64,000 nucleotides of DNA from Blattamonas nauphoetae (Eukaryota; Preaxostyla; Oxymonadida): assembly GCA_033064195.1 (NCBI GenBank), contig JARBJD010000095.1:62001-126000 (forward strand). The letters run 5' to 3'. This document shows positions 1-8,713 of the stretch, piece after piece (position 1 is the stretch's first letter; each line of letters begins with the position of its first letter). The notes beneath the pieces were generated by a model. The model was not told the origin of the DNA, did no database searches, and worked only from the letters and a program-made list of their open reading frames with translations. A program made the translations under genes and the position numbers.

Positions 1-1172
1 AAATAAACAGATATGGGCGTTCAATTTTGCCTTTCACGAACTTGAATGCAGCGTATCCCGAGCGACTCTAAACACCTTTCACAACCATTCATCCGTGAAC
101 GATCACCGGCTTCACTATTCACCCCGAACTTCCGAAGAAAAGACGACTCCCCACGTTTCACATACAGACGCTCATCCTCAAGATATCGCTCACAATCTTC
201 AAGGGACCAAACAAAGTTTCTTTCTGGTCTTTCAGCCAGTCCAAACGATCAATGCTTCACACCAAAAAGGCAACTCTCGCCGTTTCGGCAATCAAGACCA
301 TCGTTCAAACGAAAGAATCCTGTTGCCGCGTGATTATTCCCGGAGATTTTCTTTTGTGATTGCCATTATTTTCACTCTTGCTTGACTGCGATTGATGCTC
401 GTTCAACCTAAATGTTTCTCGACATCACAGCCTACTCCCGAATTCTTCTCCAGTATTTGCTTTTGTCTATTATCGTTGTTGCGTTAATGACCGTTTAGTA
501 TTCTATTCTTCCGCCCTTTCAGTTCCACAACATTCATTCTGCGTTTCTGCACTTCTAACAACTTTTCATGTGGAAAATGAGAAATAACTAGATTTAAAAA
601 CGGATGGAATAGTCTGTCCAGCGGTGCCATCCCATGAAGCGACAAAATAAGAAGAGGATTTATCCGCTTAGTGAATCTTGTACGGCGTTGATCACGTCAT
701 TATCTGCCATATCCAATTGACTTGGAGTATCGGCTGAATCAAGTTGTCTTCCGTTGAATCTAGAGGAAGTATAAAAACGTCATGATACACACGTGAAACG
801 AACACTCTTCCGATTTAGGTTTTGGCGTCCGCAGTAGGCTTCGAAAAGTTTGGTGAATGGACTCGACCGTTTGATTCGGAAATTAATCCCTGAAAGATCG
901 CGAGATAAAGTCATAAAAGAGTTTTAAGAGCAAATGTTTGCAAGAACCCAAAAGGAGAGAGAATGAGTGAAAAGGGAAAAACTTTCAAAGCCAGTGTCCA
1001 CTACAAGTGTAATTGTTTGGTCTGGTTTTGCTGACATGAAAATTCGGGTTGGTTATCGAAGAGTTTGATTTGGTGTACCCACAAAACTTTCCATTGTTTC
1101 ATGTTGTCTTGTTTAATTAAGAATTTTGCATCAAAATGAACGAAAATTATCATGTAAAACAAAATAACTCTT
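1..1172. other. No confident gene; possible small Ser/Arg-rich ORF at its left end
   Basis: I see no recognisable gene here. On the plus strand an ATG at 46 opens 95 codons rich in Ser, Arg, Phe and Pro, ending at 333. It has an RS-like composition and could be the 3' exon of a gene cut by the window edge, but an in-frame stop directly precedes the ATG and no motif is recognisable. From about 390 to 1172 the DNA is AT-rich with stops in all frames, as expected for intergenic sequence downstream of the minus-strand F-box gene. Confidence 0.35.
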
Positions 1173-2577
1173 TCAATCTCCCCAGATCACCCAATTCCTC
1201 CTCACACGAAGATCATCAAGAATTTCTGATGATAATTGTGGATTACGCCTGAGATCAACGAATTTGAGAGTATCTGAGGAGAATGTCGCGATTGTGTGGA
1301 GAGAAGTGTCAGTTATGTTGGGGCATGAGGCGAGAGAGATCATCCGGACGTAGAGAAGTGAGTTGAGGAGGAATTCGAGGACCATATCGTTAACATCTGT
1401 GAAACAAGAAGATCAATGCGAAAGAAGGCAGACTTGTCCGGGATATGTCAAGACGCTGGACATACGAGAACACGAGTTTTCCTGGCTCCATTTTGATTGT
1501 CTGGTCGATACGCTGGGAAACATAGTCGTCTTTGGCACCTCCAGCCACTAAATACGTGAGATCGTGAGGAGTGAACTGAGTATTGCCTTGTAGACTGAGA
1601 ATTGAGAGAGAGTGGAGTTGTGAGGAACATGCAGTCCCAATAGTTTTTAAAACATCTCGAGAGAGTAGTGGACAATCAGAAATATCGAGATGGGTGAGTG
1701 GGATGGAATCTCCTTGAGGGGTGTTCCGATGAAGAAGATCCAGAACTGACTGTAAAGATTTGGCGAGAAAAACGATCAAACTTTGTTCGTAATGAGATCA
1801 CATCCTCGAAGTGAGATATTCTGTAGATTTAGTGCATCAAAGGCGATGTTTGAGATGCTCTTATCAGTAATTTTCGTGCAATTAGACAAGTCGATTGATT
1901 TCAACGATTTGCAGCTGGAGATGATTCCTTTTAACTTTACATCAGGGATTGGATTGGTTTGCGACACTGGGAGAGATGTAGAAGTGTGTGTCGCTGAAGA
2001 TGAAGGGAGGAAGAAGAGATTTTCGAGATTTGGACAAGTGTCTGCTATGGTCTGTGAAAGAATGATTGCTTGCTAAATAAATTGAAAAAAATGACATGGA
2101 AAACCTGGTATGGAACAATTAATGTTCGAAGATTGGTATATGATGAGAGACTTCTTCGCACAGCTAAAGCTTTGGCATTTCCCTGAGTTAAGTCGAGCTA
2201 CAAAGAGCAAATGGGTGAGAATGAAATATATTGACAGCATATAATCTGTTGAACAAGAGAAAATTCAAAATACTCCTGTATGAGTCGCGTGAATTGCGTT
2301 AAAAAACTGCTTGTTCACTTGGAAGACAGCTTCGAGTGATGAACGATCAAGCATTGTGAAAATATGGAAAAGCACTTCGTCATTGAATTGAGTGAAAAGA
2401 TTGGATGATGGTGGATGTTCTGGAGGAGGAGGATCCGAACGGCGGAGAGTTCGCTTAGCTTGACGAGGGACAAATTCTAGGTGAGTAATGAGGAGGAGGG
2501 AAATAATCAATGAAAACTATACTTTTGATGGGATTTTCAACAGGATTTACTTCATTCGTTTCCTGAGGATCTTCCAT
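1173..2577 (-). CDS. F-box and leucine-rich-repeat protein (probable SCF substrate receptor)
   Basis: Six exons separated by introns of 46, 76, 32, 32 and 37 nt give a 393-residue protein; the lengths sum to a whole number of codons. The ATG at 2577 is the first in the only exon that splices in frame onto the F-box exon. The F-box (about residues 40-80) contains FNDEVLFHIFTMLDRSSL. It is followed by cysteine-type LRRs such as LKSIDLSNCTKITDKSISNI and MISLASCPNITDTSLHTIA, the AMN1/FBXL pattern. Known for the family: the F-box binds Skp1 and the LRRs recognise the ubiquitylation target. The substrate is unknown. The last intron has a weak GTCTGC donor, so that junction is the least certain. The gene lies in tandem with, and 98 bp downstream of, the RPAC1 gene. 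Confidence 0.85.
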
Positions 2578-2675
2578 TATCGCTGGAAACAAAATTTGAA
2601 ATATTTAGGAAATACTGGTCTCGAAAACAATAAAAAACATTCTTCATTCAGTGAAGTGAGTCAAATAAAAACTTT

Positions 2676-4085
2676 CTAAACGGACAGAGCAGCATTTAGT
2701 TGCTTGATTTTCTGGAGGAAGATGTCGAAGGCTTGGAGAACCAGGGTACTCGAATCGAGTATACCTGTTGATTCAACAGAAACTAAGAGCGAAAATGAAC
2801 GAAAGAAGAATCAAACAAATGACGTAATCCTTCGCTCTTGTCAGGACTATTGACTTGTTCACTTCCTCCCTGTCTTTCTCCGGTAATTGATCTTTCCAGG
2901 AGCCGTTCCCGCTCCGAATACATTCTCTGCACATACTACAGTTGCGAGGACGAGCAACAACACATCTCTTCGCTTCTGGACCGTCTTCAATGTCAAACAC
3001 ATTGAGCGGACATGCAGCCCGTAATAACTCGGCTGTTCGGCCTATTTGAAGAGAATGTGAAGGAAAGACGAAACACACCAAGAATGGGGCGCACGAGGTT
3101 AATTTCAGGGAGGAGACGATAAGAGGCAGTTGCGACAGGGCTGAACTTGGCATGGGTCTTCCCGATGCCTTTCACAGCATGCATATCCATCGAAACCACT
3201 TGGTTTGGGCGCATCTGAAGAAGAAGGATCATGTCATGGACAGGGACTGGTGGAGAATGAGCAAATTTCTCCTCCTGCTGTTGTCCCTGCGGAACCCACT
3301 TGATGTCTCTGGAATAGACATGTGAGTTGTTGTACTTTAGCTTGTCAGTGAGATCTTGATCGACACCCGGCTTGTTGGTGCATTGGACATGCATTGTAAA
3401 GGCAAGAGTGTTTTCAGGAGTGACGGGATCGCCGGCTGGACGTATGAGAGAGAAAACGTGATACGGTTGCGATATTCAAGAAGATCTGGATTTACTTTGA
3501 GAGGAACAAGTCCGATTCGATGTGAAAGAACCTCGTCTGGCATTACAGACGTGTTATTCTTCATGAAAACTGTTTCGATGGCAACAGTTGGAATCTACAT
3601 GTTAACGTTCAAGAATTGAGACAAATTGGAACATACCTCTGCAATAATGATTCGCCGAATAGCGTTGACGATTGAAAGATCGACATTTGCCACATCAAAA
3701 AGAAGATCAAATTGTTCGTTTTTAAGGACTCTGATTGCCATAGCCTGAATCAAATCAGGTGTAATTGGTTGAAGGAGGCCGAGGTTAGAGTATGTAGCGT
3801 AATCATTCATAGACATAGTCTGGGTGAGTGAGTGAAGTTATGGAGTTGATAAATGAAGATAAAAAAGATCAACAACACAAATAACAAACAAATGATGGGG
3901 CATCCTCATTCACCTGCACTTTATCGTGCTGATAGCGAAGATTAGGGTAGTTCTCCGAGGAGCTGTCAGGAATCATAACAATGTGGGCTCGATCAAGAAC
4001 TGTGACTCCTTTCACCGAAATATCCGCATCAATCTCATTAATTATCCACAACAACGGTGATTGGGTGAGTGAACACTTCGATCAT
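2676..4085 (-). CDS. POLR1C: DNA-directed RNA polymerases I and III subunit RPAC1 (AC40)
   Basis: Alpha-like subunit shared by RNA polymerases I and III, which pairs with AC19 to seed polymerase assembly. Recognised segments in order: [17 protein letters not shown], a [20 protein letters not shown] block, [19 protein letters not shown] (family signature, usually GKDHAKFSP) and a C-terminal FSVESTG. The coding sequence is split by introns of 94 nt (3820-3913) and 34 nt (2783-2816), one ending just before GRTAELLR, and others in between. The extreme N-terminus is uncertain. The exon upstream of 3913 reads [18 protein letters not shown] without its own ATG in frame. An ATG at 4085 can be joined only through a 22-nt GT...AG intron, so another start or a missed exon is possible. 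The TAG stop is at 2676. A divergent plus-strand gene begins 88 bp upstream. Confidence 0.88.
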
Positions 4086-4172
4086 TTCGTTGTGACATGG
4101 ATCACAGTCATCAACCCTTAATGTTCTCTTTCATTTCAATCACCTCGCTATTTCCTGAATTCTACACTTCGT

Positions 4173-6236
4173 ATGCAAGATCTGCCAAATTATTCGCATC
4201 ATATCCCTCTATTACTTGAAAATGATCAACAAAAAAGTCTTTCAAATGAAGTTGATTCGCATGAACATGATCGGTTGCTGAGAGAAATTGTTGCGATGGA
4301 TCAGCACATCTCACAACTTGATCGGATCGACAATGACATTTCTGCAACACTCCGTTGTAGACTCTCTGATTTATCCGATTTTGAAAAAGAAAATGCCAAA
4401 ATTCCATTCCATGCAAAGCGTTCAGAATTCTCCTCCTCAAAAGTTCAGTCTCCAACAACATTGCCTGTGGCTCTTCTAAGCAATCAACTTCAGACTATTT
4501 TCCAGATTCGAGAAGATGCAAAAAGAAAAAACAAAGAGAAAATGGATGAAGACGAACACCGACGAAATGCGGAGAAGCAAAGGAAGCTCTCAGAAAAACA
4601 AAAAAGACTATCCTCTAAAGAGTCCCCTCAGTCGTCACTGACCCAATCACAGAAAGCAAAACGCAACCCAAGCCTCGGCGAGCTCCACCTGTTCATCACC
4701 TCGCTCCACGAGCGCCAGAAATTCATCGAACAGCGAAACAATAAGTCCACTCTGCAACAGCACACACTGCCAGAACAATCCCTTTCAACACAACCTGCCC
4801 CTTCCGAAGTTGAGCGGGAACACGAAGCCAAAGCTCATCCCGTCGCAGATGCACGTTTTTCGGAAACAATGCGGATTGTTCGGCAGACATTCGAAAGAAG
4901 CGATCAGTATTTCACTCCACTCATCAACCAGGCAAAGCTGTTTGACGCCCAACGCGAACTCACTCCACAGATCGGCACGCTGTCGTCCCCTCCACACACC
5001 AACACTCTCTCGACATCACAGGCATCCCCCCATTCGTCTCCTCCTCCACCCCTCCCCCCGTCTGATGACCTCTCTCACCCTGCCACCCAATCCTCCCCTG
5101 ATCCACCGCCTCCGCACACATCTGAACAGTCGGAGTCCCCACTGCTTGACGAGCAGGACCAGCATCCTCTCAGTCGGACCACTTCCACGCATACTCCGCA
5201 CTCGCCTCAAGCCAGTCACGGCCTCTCCCCTTCCCACTCCGAAAGTGATGACGAATCGTCGTCGCAGTCAGACACAAACCTGTCCGAGTCACTCCGTGCT
5301 GTCTTTCCTGAACACTCGCAACACGATGTCTTCCGCGGAGTGCAGTCTTCGCAATCGGAACCTGATCTCGACCACTCGCACAGCAGCTCATCCCACCTCG
5401 CCGACACCATGCTGCAGAACATGCACTTCCAAGAAACAATGCAGATGGTTCCCTATCACAAGACAGACACGGCACCCACCATCGCACAGACGCTGGAAGA
5501 GAGCGAGGGGAGCAGACATGACGAGACGGACACTCAATCACACACGACGGACGAGCAGGAGCGGGCCCAGTCAGTGCCGATGGGAAGACATGAGAAGAGT
5601 CGGGGACGACCTCCCGTCTCTCCACTGTCGCCTCTCTCGCAGCCCCCCACTCGCTTCTCTTCCTCGCCTCCACCCCGCTCACCCGACAACTTCTCTCCTT
5701 ATTTGGAGTCTGCTCGGAAGGCACGTGAGCTCACGCGACAGGCGAAGGAAAGAGAAGAGAGCTCCGTCCAGAGCGAGCAGGACAAGGAACGAAACGCGAA
5801 AGCAGCCGAACGTGCTTCTCGGCTTCCTCCGGCGCGACTGAACGTGCTCGAGCTGGTCAAGAACTCGTCCTCACCCCGTCGGACAGCATCCCAACGGAAC
5901 TCCATCGCTGTCCCCAGCTCTGTCACACGGAGGAACACGCACACCGTCATCACTCCCCCAAAGACAGCAAAGCCACTCCGAAGGACCATCTCAAACGTCA
6001 CGACGACAGACAAGCCAAACGTCTCCCCAACCACACAACGCGCAGAGGAGAGCACACAGCCAGCACGAGGGAAGGAGGCAGAGGCTGCAGTGGAGTCGGT
6101 GGAGAATCTGGAACGGCGGTACATGCGACAGATGAGTGCGATTCTGAAGCAGAAGGAGAGCAGCAGAAACGCCCCGCGGAGGAAAGTTCGAGCGAAACCC
6201 AAGTCTCAACCAGACACCAACACACCGGACACCTGA
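4173..6236 (+). CDS. Hypothetical low-complexity protein with coiled coils
   Basis: A single 687-codon reading frame from an ATG, with no recognisable enzyme domain. The first 170 residues are charged and helical (for example QIREDAKRKNKEKMDEDEHRR), a likely coiled coil. The middle (about 270-550) is Ser/Pro/His-rich and probably disordered. Near 590-690 the protein is basic, with short helical stretches such as ENLERRYMRQMSAILKQK. Codon use shifts from AT-rich in the first 500 bases to GC-rich afterwards, as in other long genes here. A scaffold, cytoskeletal or nuclear regulatory role is conceivable but unsupported. The gene is divergent from RPAC1. Confidence 0.6.
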   Translation: MQDLPNYSHHIPLLLENDQQKSLSNEVDSHEHDRLLREIVAMDQHISQLDRIDNDISATLRCRLSDLSDFEKENAKIPFHAKRSEFSSSKVQSPTTLPVALLSNQLQTIFQIREDAKRKNKEKMDEDEHRRNAEKQRKLSEKQKRLSSKESPQSSLTQSQKAKRNPSLGELHLFITSLHERQKFIEQRNNKSTLQQHTLPEQSLSTQPAPSEVEREHEAKAHPVADARFSETMRIVRQTFERSDQYFTPLINQAKLFDAQRELTPQIGTLSSPPHTNTLSTSQASPHSSPPPPLPPSDDLSHPATQSSPDPPPPHTSEQSESPLLDEQDQHPLSRTTSTHTPHSPQASHGLSPSHSESDDESSSQSDTNLSESLRAVFPEHSQHDVFRGVQSSQSEPDLDHSHSSSSHLADTMLQNMHFQETMQMVPYHKTDTAPTIAQTLEESEGSRHDETDTQSHTTDEQERAQSVPMGRHEKSRGRPPVSPLSPLSQPPTRFSSSPPPRSPDNFSPYLESARKARELTRQAKEREESSVQSEQDKERNAKAAERASRLPPARLNVLELVKNSSSPRRTASQRNSIAVPSSVTRRNTHTVITPPKTAKPLRRTISNVTTTDKPNVSPTTQRAEESTQPARGKEAEAAVESVENLERRYMRQMSAILKQKESSRNAPRRKVRAKPKSQPDTNTPDT

Positions 6237-6610
6237 ACACGCTGCTCGCTTGTTATCTTATGATCGGAGTTGATGGGGTTCTGGGCTAACCCAAGAAAAA
6301 CCAACCCTTTCGACACTTCCATCCACTTGGGAGAAGTTTAACGACTCTTTGACAAGGGTCCAACGGCTTCACCCCATATCGATTTGTTTCTCTTCTTTTT
6401 GGTTTGTTTTTGATTCGTGTCTCTTCACACTCACTGTTTCTCCACCATCAATTTTCCTCAACTTCTTACTCCACCGTACCCTGACTCGAATCAGTTTTAG
6501 GAATACATTTTTGCTTAAAGCCTTTATGATTATGCCATTTATGCGAGTGTTGTCACCAGAGATCATGCAAGAGGACAAAATCAAGAAGTGGTTATCCAAA
6601 AACTCAAAAA
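6237..6610. other. Convergent intergenic region without a gene
   Basis: This lies between the 3' ends of the plus-strand low-complexity gene and the minus-strand BTB gene. Overlapping reading frames exist on both strands, but they start at TTG, are rich in Phe, Leu and Ser, and lack any family resemblance. I see no tRNA-like cloverleaf or repeat. Confidence 0.5.
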
Positions 6611-7829
6611 TTACGAAACTATCTTCCACGTTGCACCGTGATTGAACAGAGTTGCACCGATGTAAACACCGAGCTTTATCATTTCACACGAGAGTAGTTC
6701 AGCACACCGGATACCATTGACTTTGAATGTGAGGTTGCCCCGGTCGACATCAACGATCATTGTAATCTGCGCACAGAAAAAAGGAGATAAAACAGAAATG
6801 AAATTCACATGCCACATCGTTAGTAGTGTAACCGAGGGAGGATTGCGCAACCTGTTGTGTCTGACAATAAATGCCGAGATTGCTCTGATGATCGTGCAGA
6901 CCCCAACCTAATAATCCGTTTTTGTAGCCAAACCCCTTGTTGAAGTGTGTAGGGATGTCTGGAAGGACACCAAACGAGTACCTGTTCGGGCGGGGGATGC
7001 TGACTTTGACACTGATAGTTATCGTCCCATGTGTGATCTTGTTGTCTCCAATGATAATAGTGTGATCACCATCATCTCCTACAACTTCAACTGTTTTTCC
7101 ATCCTCACTAATTTTGAGTCCGTTAGATTTGAGCTGGCTGTTCCAAACCGAGTTGAAATGCACAGTTTGTGGACTGAGAGCGAAGTAATCAAGCTCAATT
7201 TGGAATGCTTTTTCATCAGCGGGACTGTGGAATGATAACGGTAGATTTCCTTGTGAAGAGTTTGAGTGAAAGGATGATGAGAGAAATACCTGTTCTCATG
7301 TAATCAAGAAGAAGTTCGAAAATCTTTGGATTTCGGTCAATAAAAATTCGACCGTGCCTGTCACGGGCGAGTAAATGAGATCCACTGAGGGGAATAGAAC
7401 GTGACGTGAATCAGAAAGACATACGAAAACATGGAAGAGAGCATTGATCCTTCAAACCTGAACAAGATAGAGTGAAAGTTGAGATAAATCCTGAAAAAGA
7501 ATACTTTTGGAGGGTCTCCAATTTTGTTGTGAAGACCACACCACCGACGTTTAAGTCTACGATTTGGTCATCCTGAATGAGAACAAGTGAAAGAAAGTCA
7601 GAAAGTTGAGTACAAGTTGTTGTTGTAATTCCAAATCGCTTGATTGCATTTGTATCAATTCCAGTCTCTGTTTTTCTTGTTCTAGCTCATTTTTTTGTTT
7701 TTCTAGTGTTTGTCGTAACTCCTCCAATTCCGCCATTTTTGCTAAGAAAAGTGCATCTTGATCCCGTTTAGCATTGTTGTAATCGATAAGGGCTGTCAAG
7801 AATTTTGATTCGACCGTGTCTGTTGTCAT
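6611..7829 (-). CDS. Coiled-coil, BTB/POZ (KCTD-type) and SPRY-like domain protein
   Basis: A multi-exon gene reconstructed from the ATG at 7829. Exon 1 encodes a coiled coil (ELRQTLEKQKNELEQEKQRL). After a short intron comes a potassium-channel-tetramerisation-type BTB domain: DDQIVDLNVGGVVFTTKLET, FEGSMLSSMFSGSHL, then RIFIDRNPKIFELLLDYMRT. The LNVGG and IDRNP/LLDYMRTG motifs are diagnostic of KCTD-like BTB folds. The C-terminal half (VWNSQLKSNGLKIS ... RGNLTFKVNG) resembles a SPRY/B30.2-like beta sandwich, but less clearly. Introns at about 7230-7295 and 6770-6820 use CTTCACAAG and TGCGCAG acceptors and keep the frame. Such proteins often act as cullin-3 adaptors; here that is inference. 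The TTG codon 30 bases upstream is not used because a stop precedes it with no ATG. Confidence 0.75.
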
Positions 7830-7887
7830 GAGGAATTTCTTATGGTCACTAATTTCCAAGACCGCGATATTGGCTCATCGAAACGCA

Positions 7888-8490
7888 TCAATACTCATCC
7901 TATCTCTTAATCGAATTCGTTATACACCTCATGCAGCCCTGTTTTAGACGAATTTTCCATCTCCCATTCTTGAGTAACACAACAAACCAAAGGTCGAATC
8001 TGAACAAACAAAGACGGTGATTTTCCACCCTATTTTCAGAAAGAGAAATGAAAACTCAATTTACTTCATCGAACCATCGATTCACTCTGTTGATATCGAG
8101 ATCAAGACCAAACAAGGGAATGAACTCGAAAAATTCATCTCACATCGTTTTACAAACTTCATCATGAAACGAACTGATGTTTTTATGATCACATGAAGAC
8201 AGTTAGTGAAGATTTCCGATCTTTTTGGACATGATTCCCAAAACCGAACGTTACACGTCGATCTTTCATTTCACATCACGAACTTCCACCTGGAGAGTCT
8301 CGAAAAGGTCAAACTGATTGATTTTGTCATTCAATTTCTTGATGCGATTGATAAGACAGTGAGCGAAATGAAAGATGATGTCAACGCGAAGTCACAAGAA
8401 ATTACCTTCCAGGACCTCCGCCATCTTCAATGCAATTCATTCGCTTATCCCTCTTCTGTTTTGAACATTTTTCTTGTCAATTTTGTATAA
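7888..8490 (+). pseudogene. Decayed ARPC4 (Arp2/3 complex 20 kDa subunit) with three in-frame stops
   Basis: One continuous frame resembles ARPC4 along nearly its whole length: RIRYTPHAALF, HNKPKVE, then EPSIHSVDIEIKTKQGNELE, KFISHRFTNFIMKRTDVF, LSFHITNFHLESLEKVKLID and FVIQFLDAIDKTVSEMK. The frame is broken by TAG at 7945, TAA at 7975 and TGA at 8194. No ATG is found where the family starts; an ATA lies at 7891. There are no indels, so the changes look like point mutations. A short intron of 24 nt (GT at about 8179 to AG at 8202) could remove the TGA, but nothing removes the first two stops. In the family, the subunit anchors actin filament branching with ARPC2. All three stops are used as normal terminators elsewhere in this window, which argues against codon reassignment. 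Confidence 0.78.
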
Positions 8491-8713
8491 TTTTCTTCTG
8501 AATGTCCTCTCCACTTCCACATCGTGTTCACCTCTTTTTATCTTAATGTAGGAAAATATCCTCCTAATATTGTTCATATTCATCTTCAGAGAATACACAC
8601 GTGATTTTGAGAAATTCATTTTCAGTTTGTCTTCGAAACTAGGCCTGTGGCCCATTGGCGAACGATTCGAGCAAATTCGATAATTCCTTCCAGAATTTCA
8701 CTTGGAATCATCG

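Noticed and set aside
5170-5724. Long minus-strand frames opposite the low-complexity gene
   Set aside because: They are shadows of GC-rich low-complexity coding sequence; composition is Arg/Ser/Cys-rich and no motif is present. The same applies opposite the CNOT10-like, SMYD, CLC and Arf-GEF genes.
6349-6645. Plus-strand 98-codon frame in the gap after the low-complexity gene
   Set aside because: It starts at TTG, is Phe/Leu/Ser-rich, overlaps the end of the BTB gene on the other strand and has no resemblance to any family.
7888-8490. Codon reassignment (TAA/TAG as glutamine) to explain stops in the ARPC4 frame
   Set aside because: Conserved genes here (RPAC1 TAG, E2 TGA, RFC5 TGA, phosphodiesterase TAG, NDC80 TAA) end normally and have no internal stops. 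TGA is also involved, and the TAG replaces a position that is not usually glutamine.
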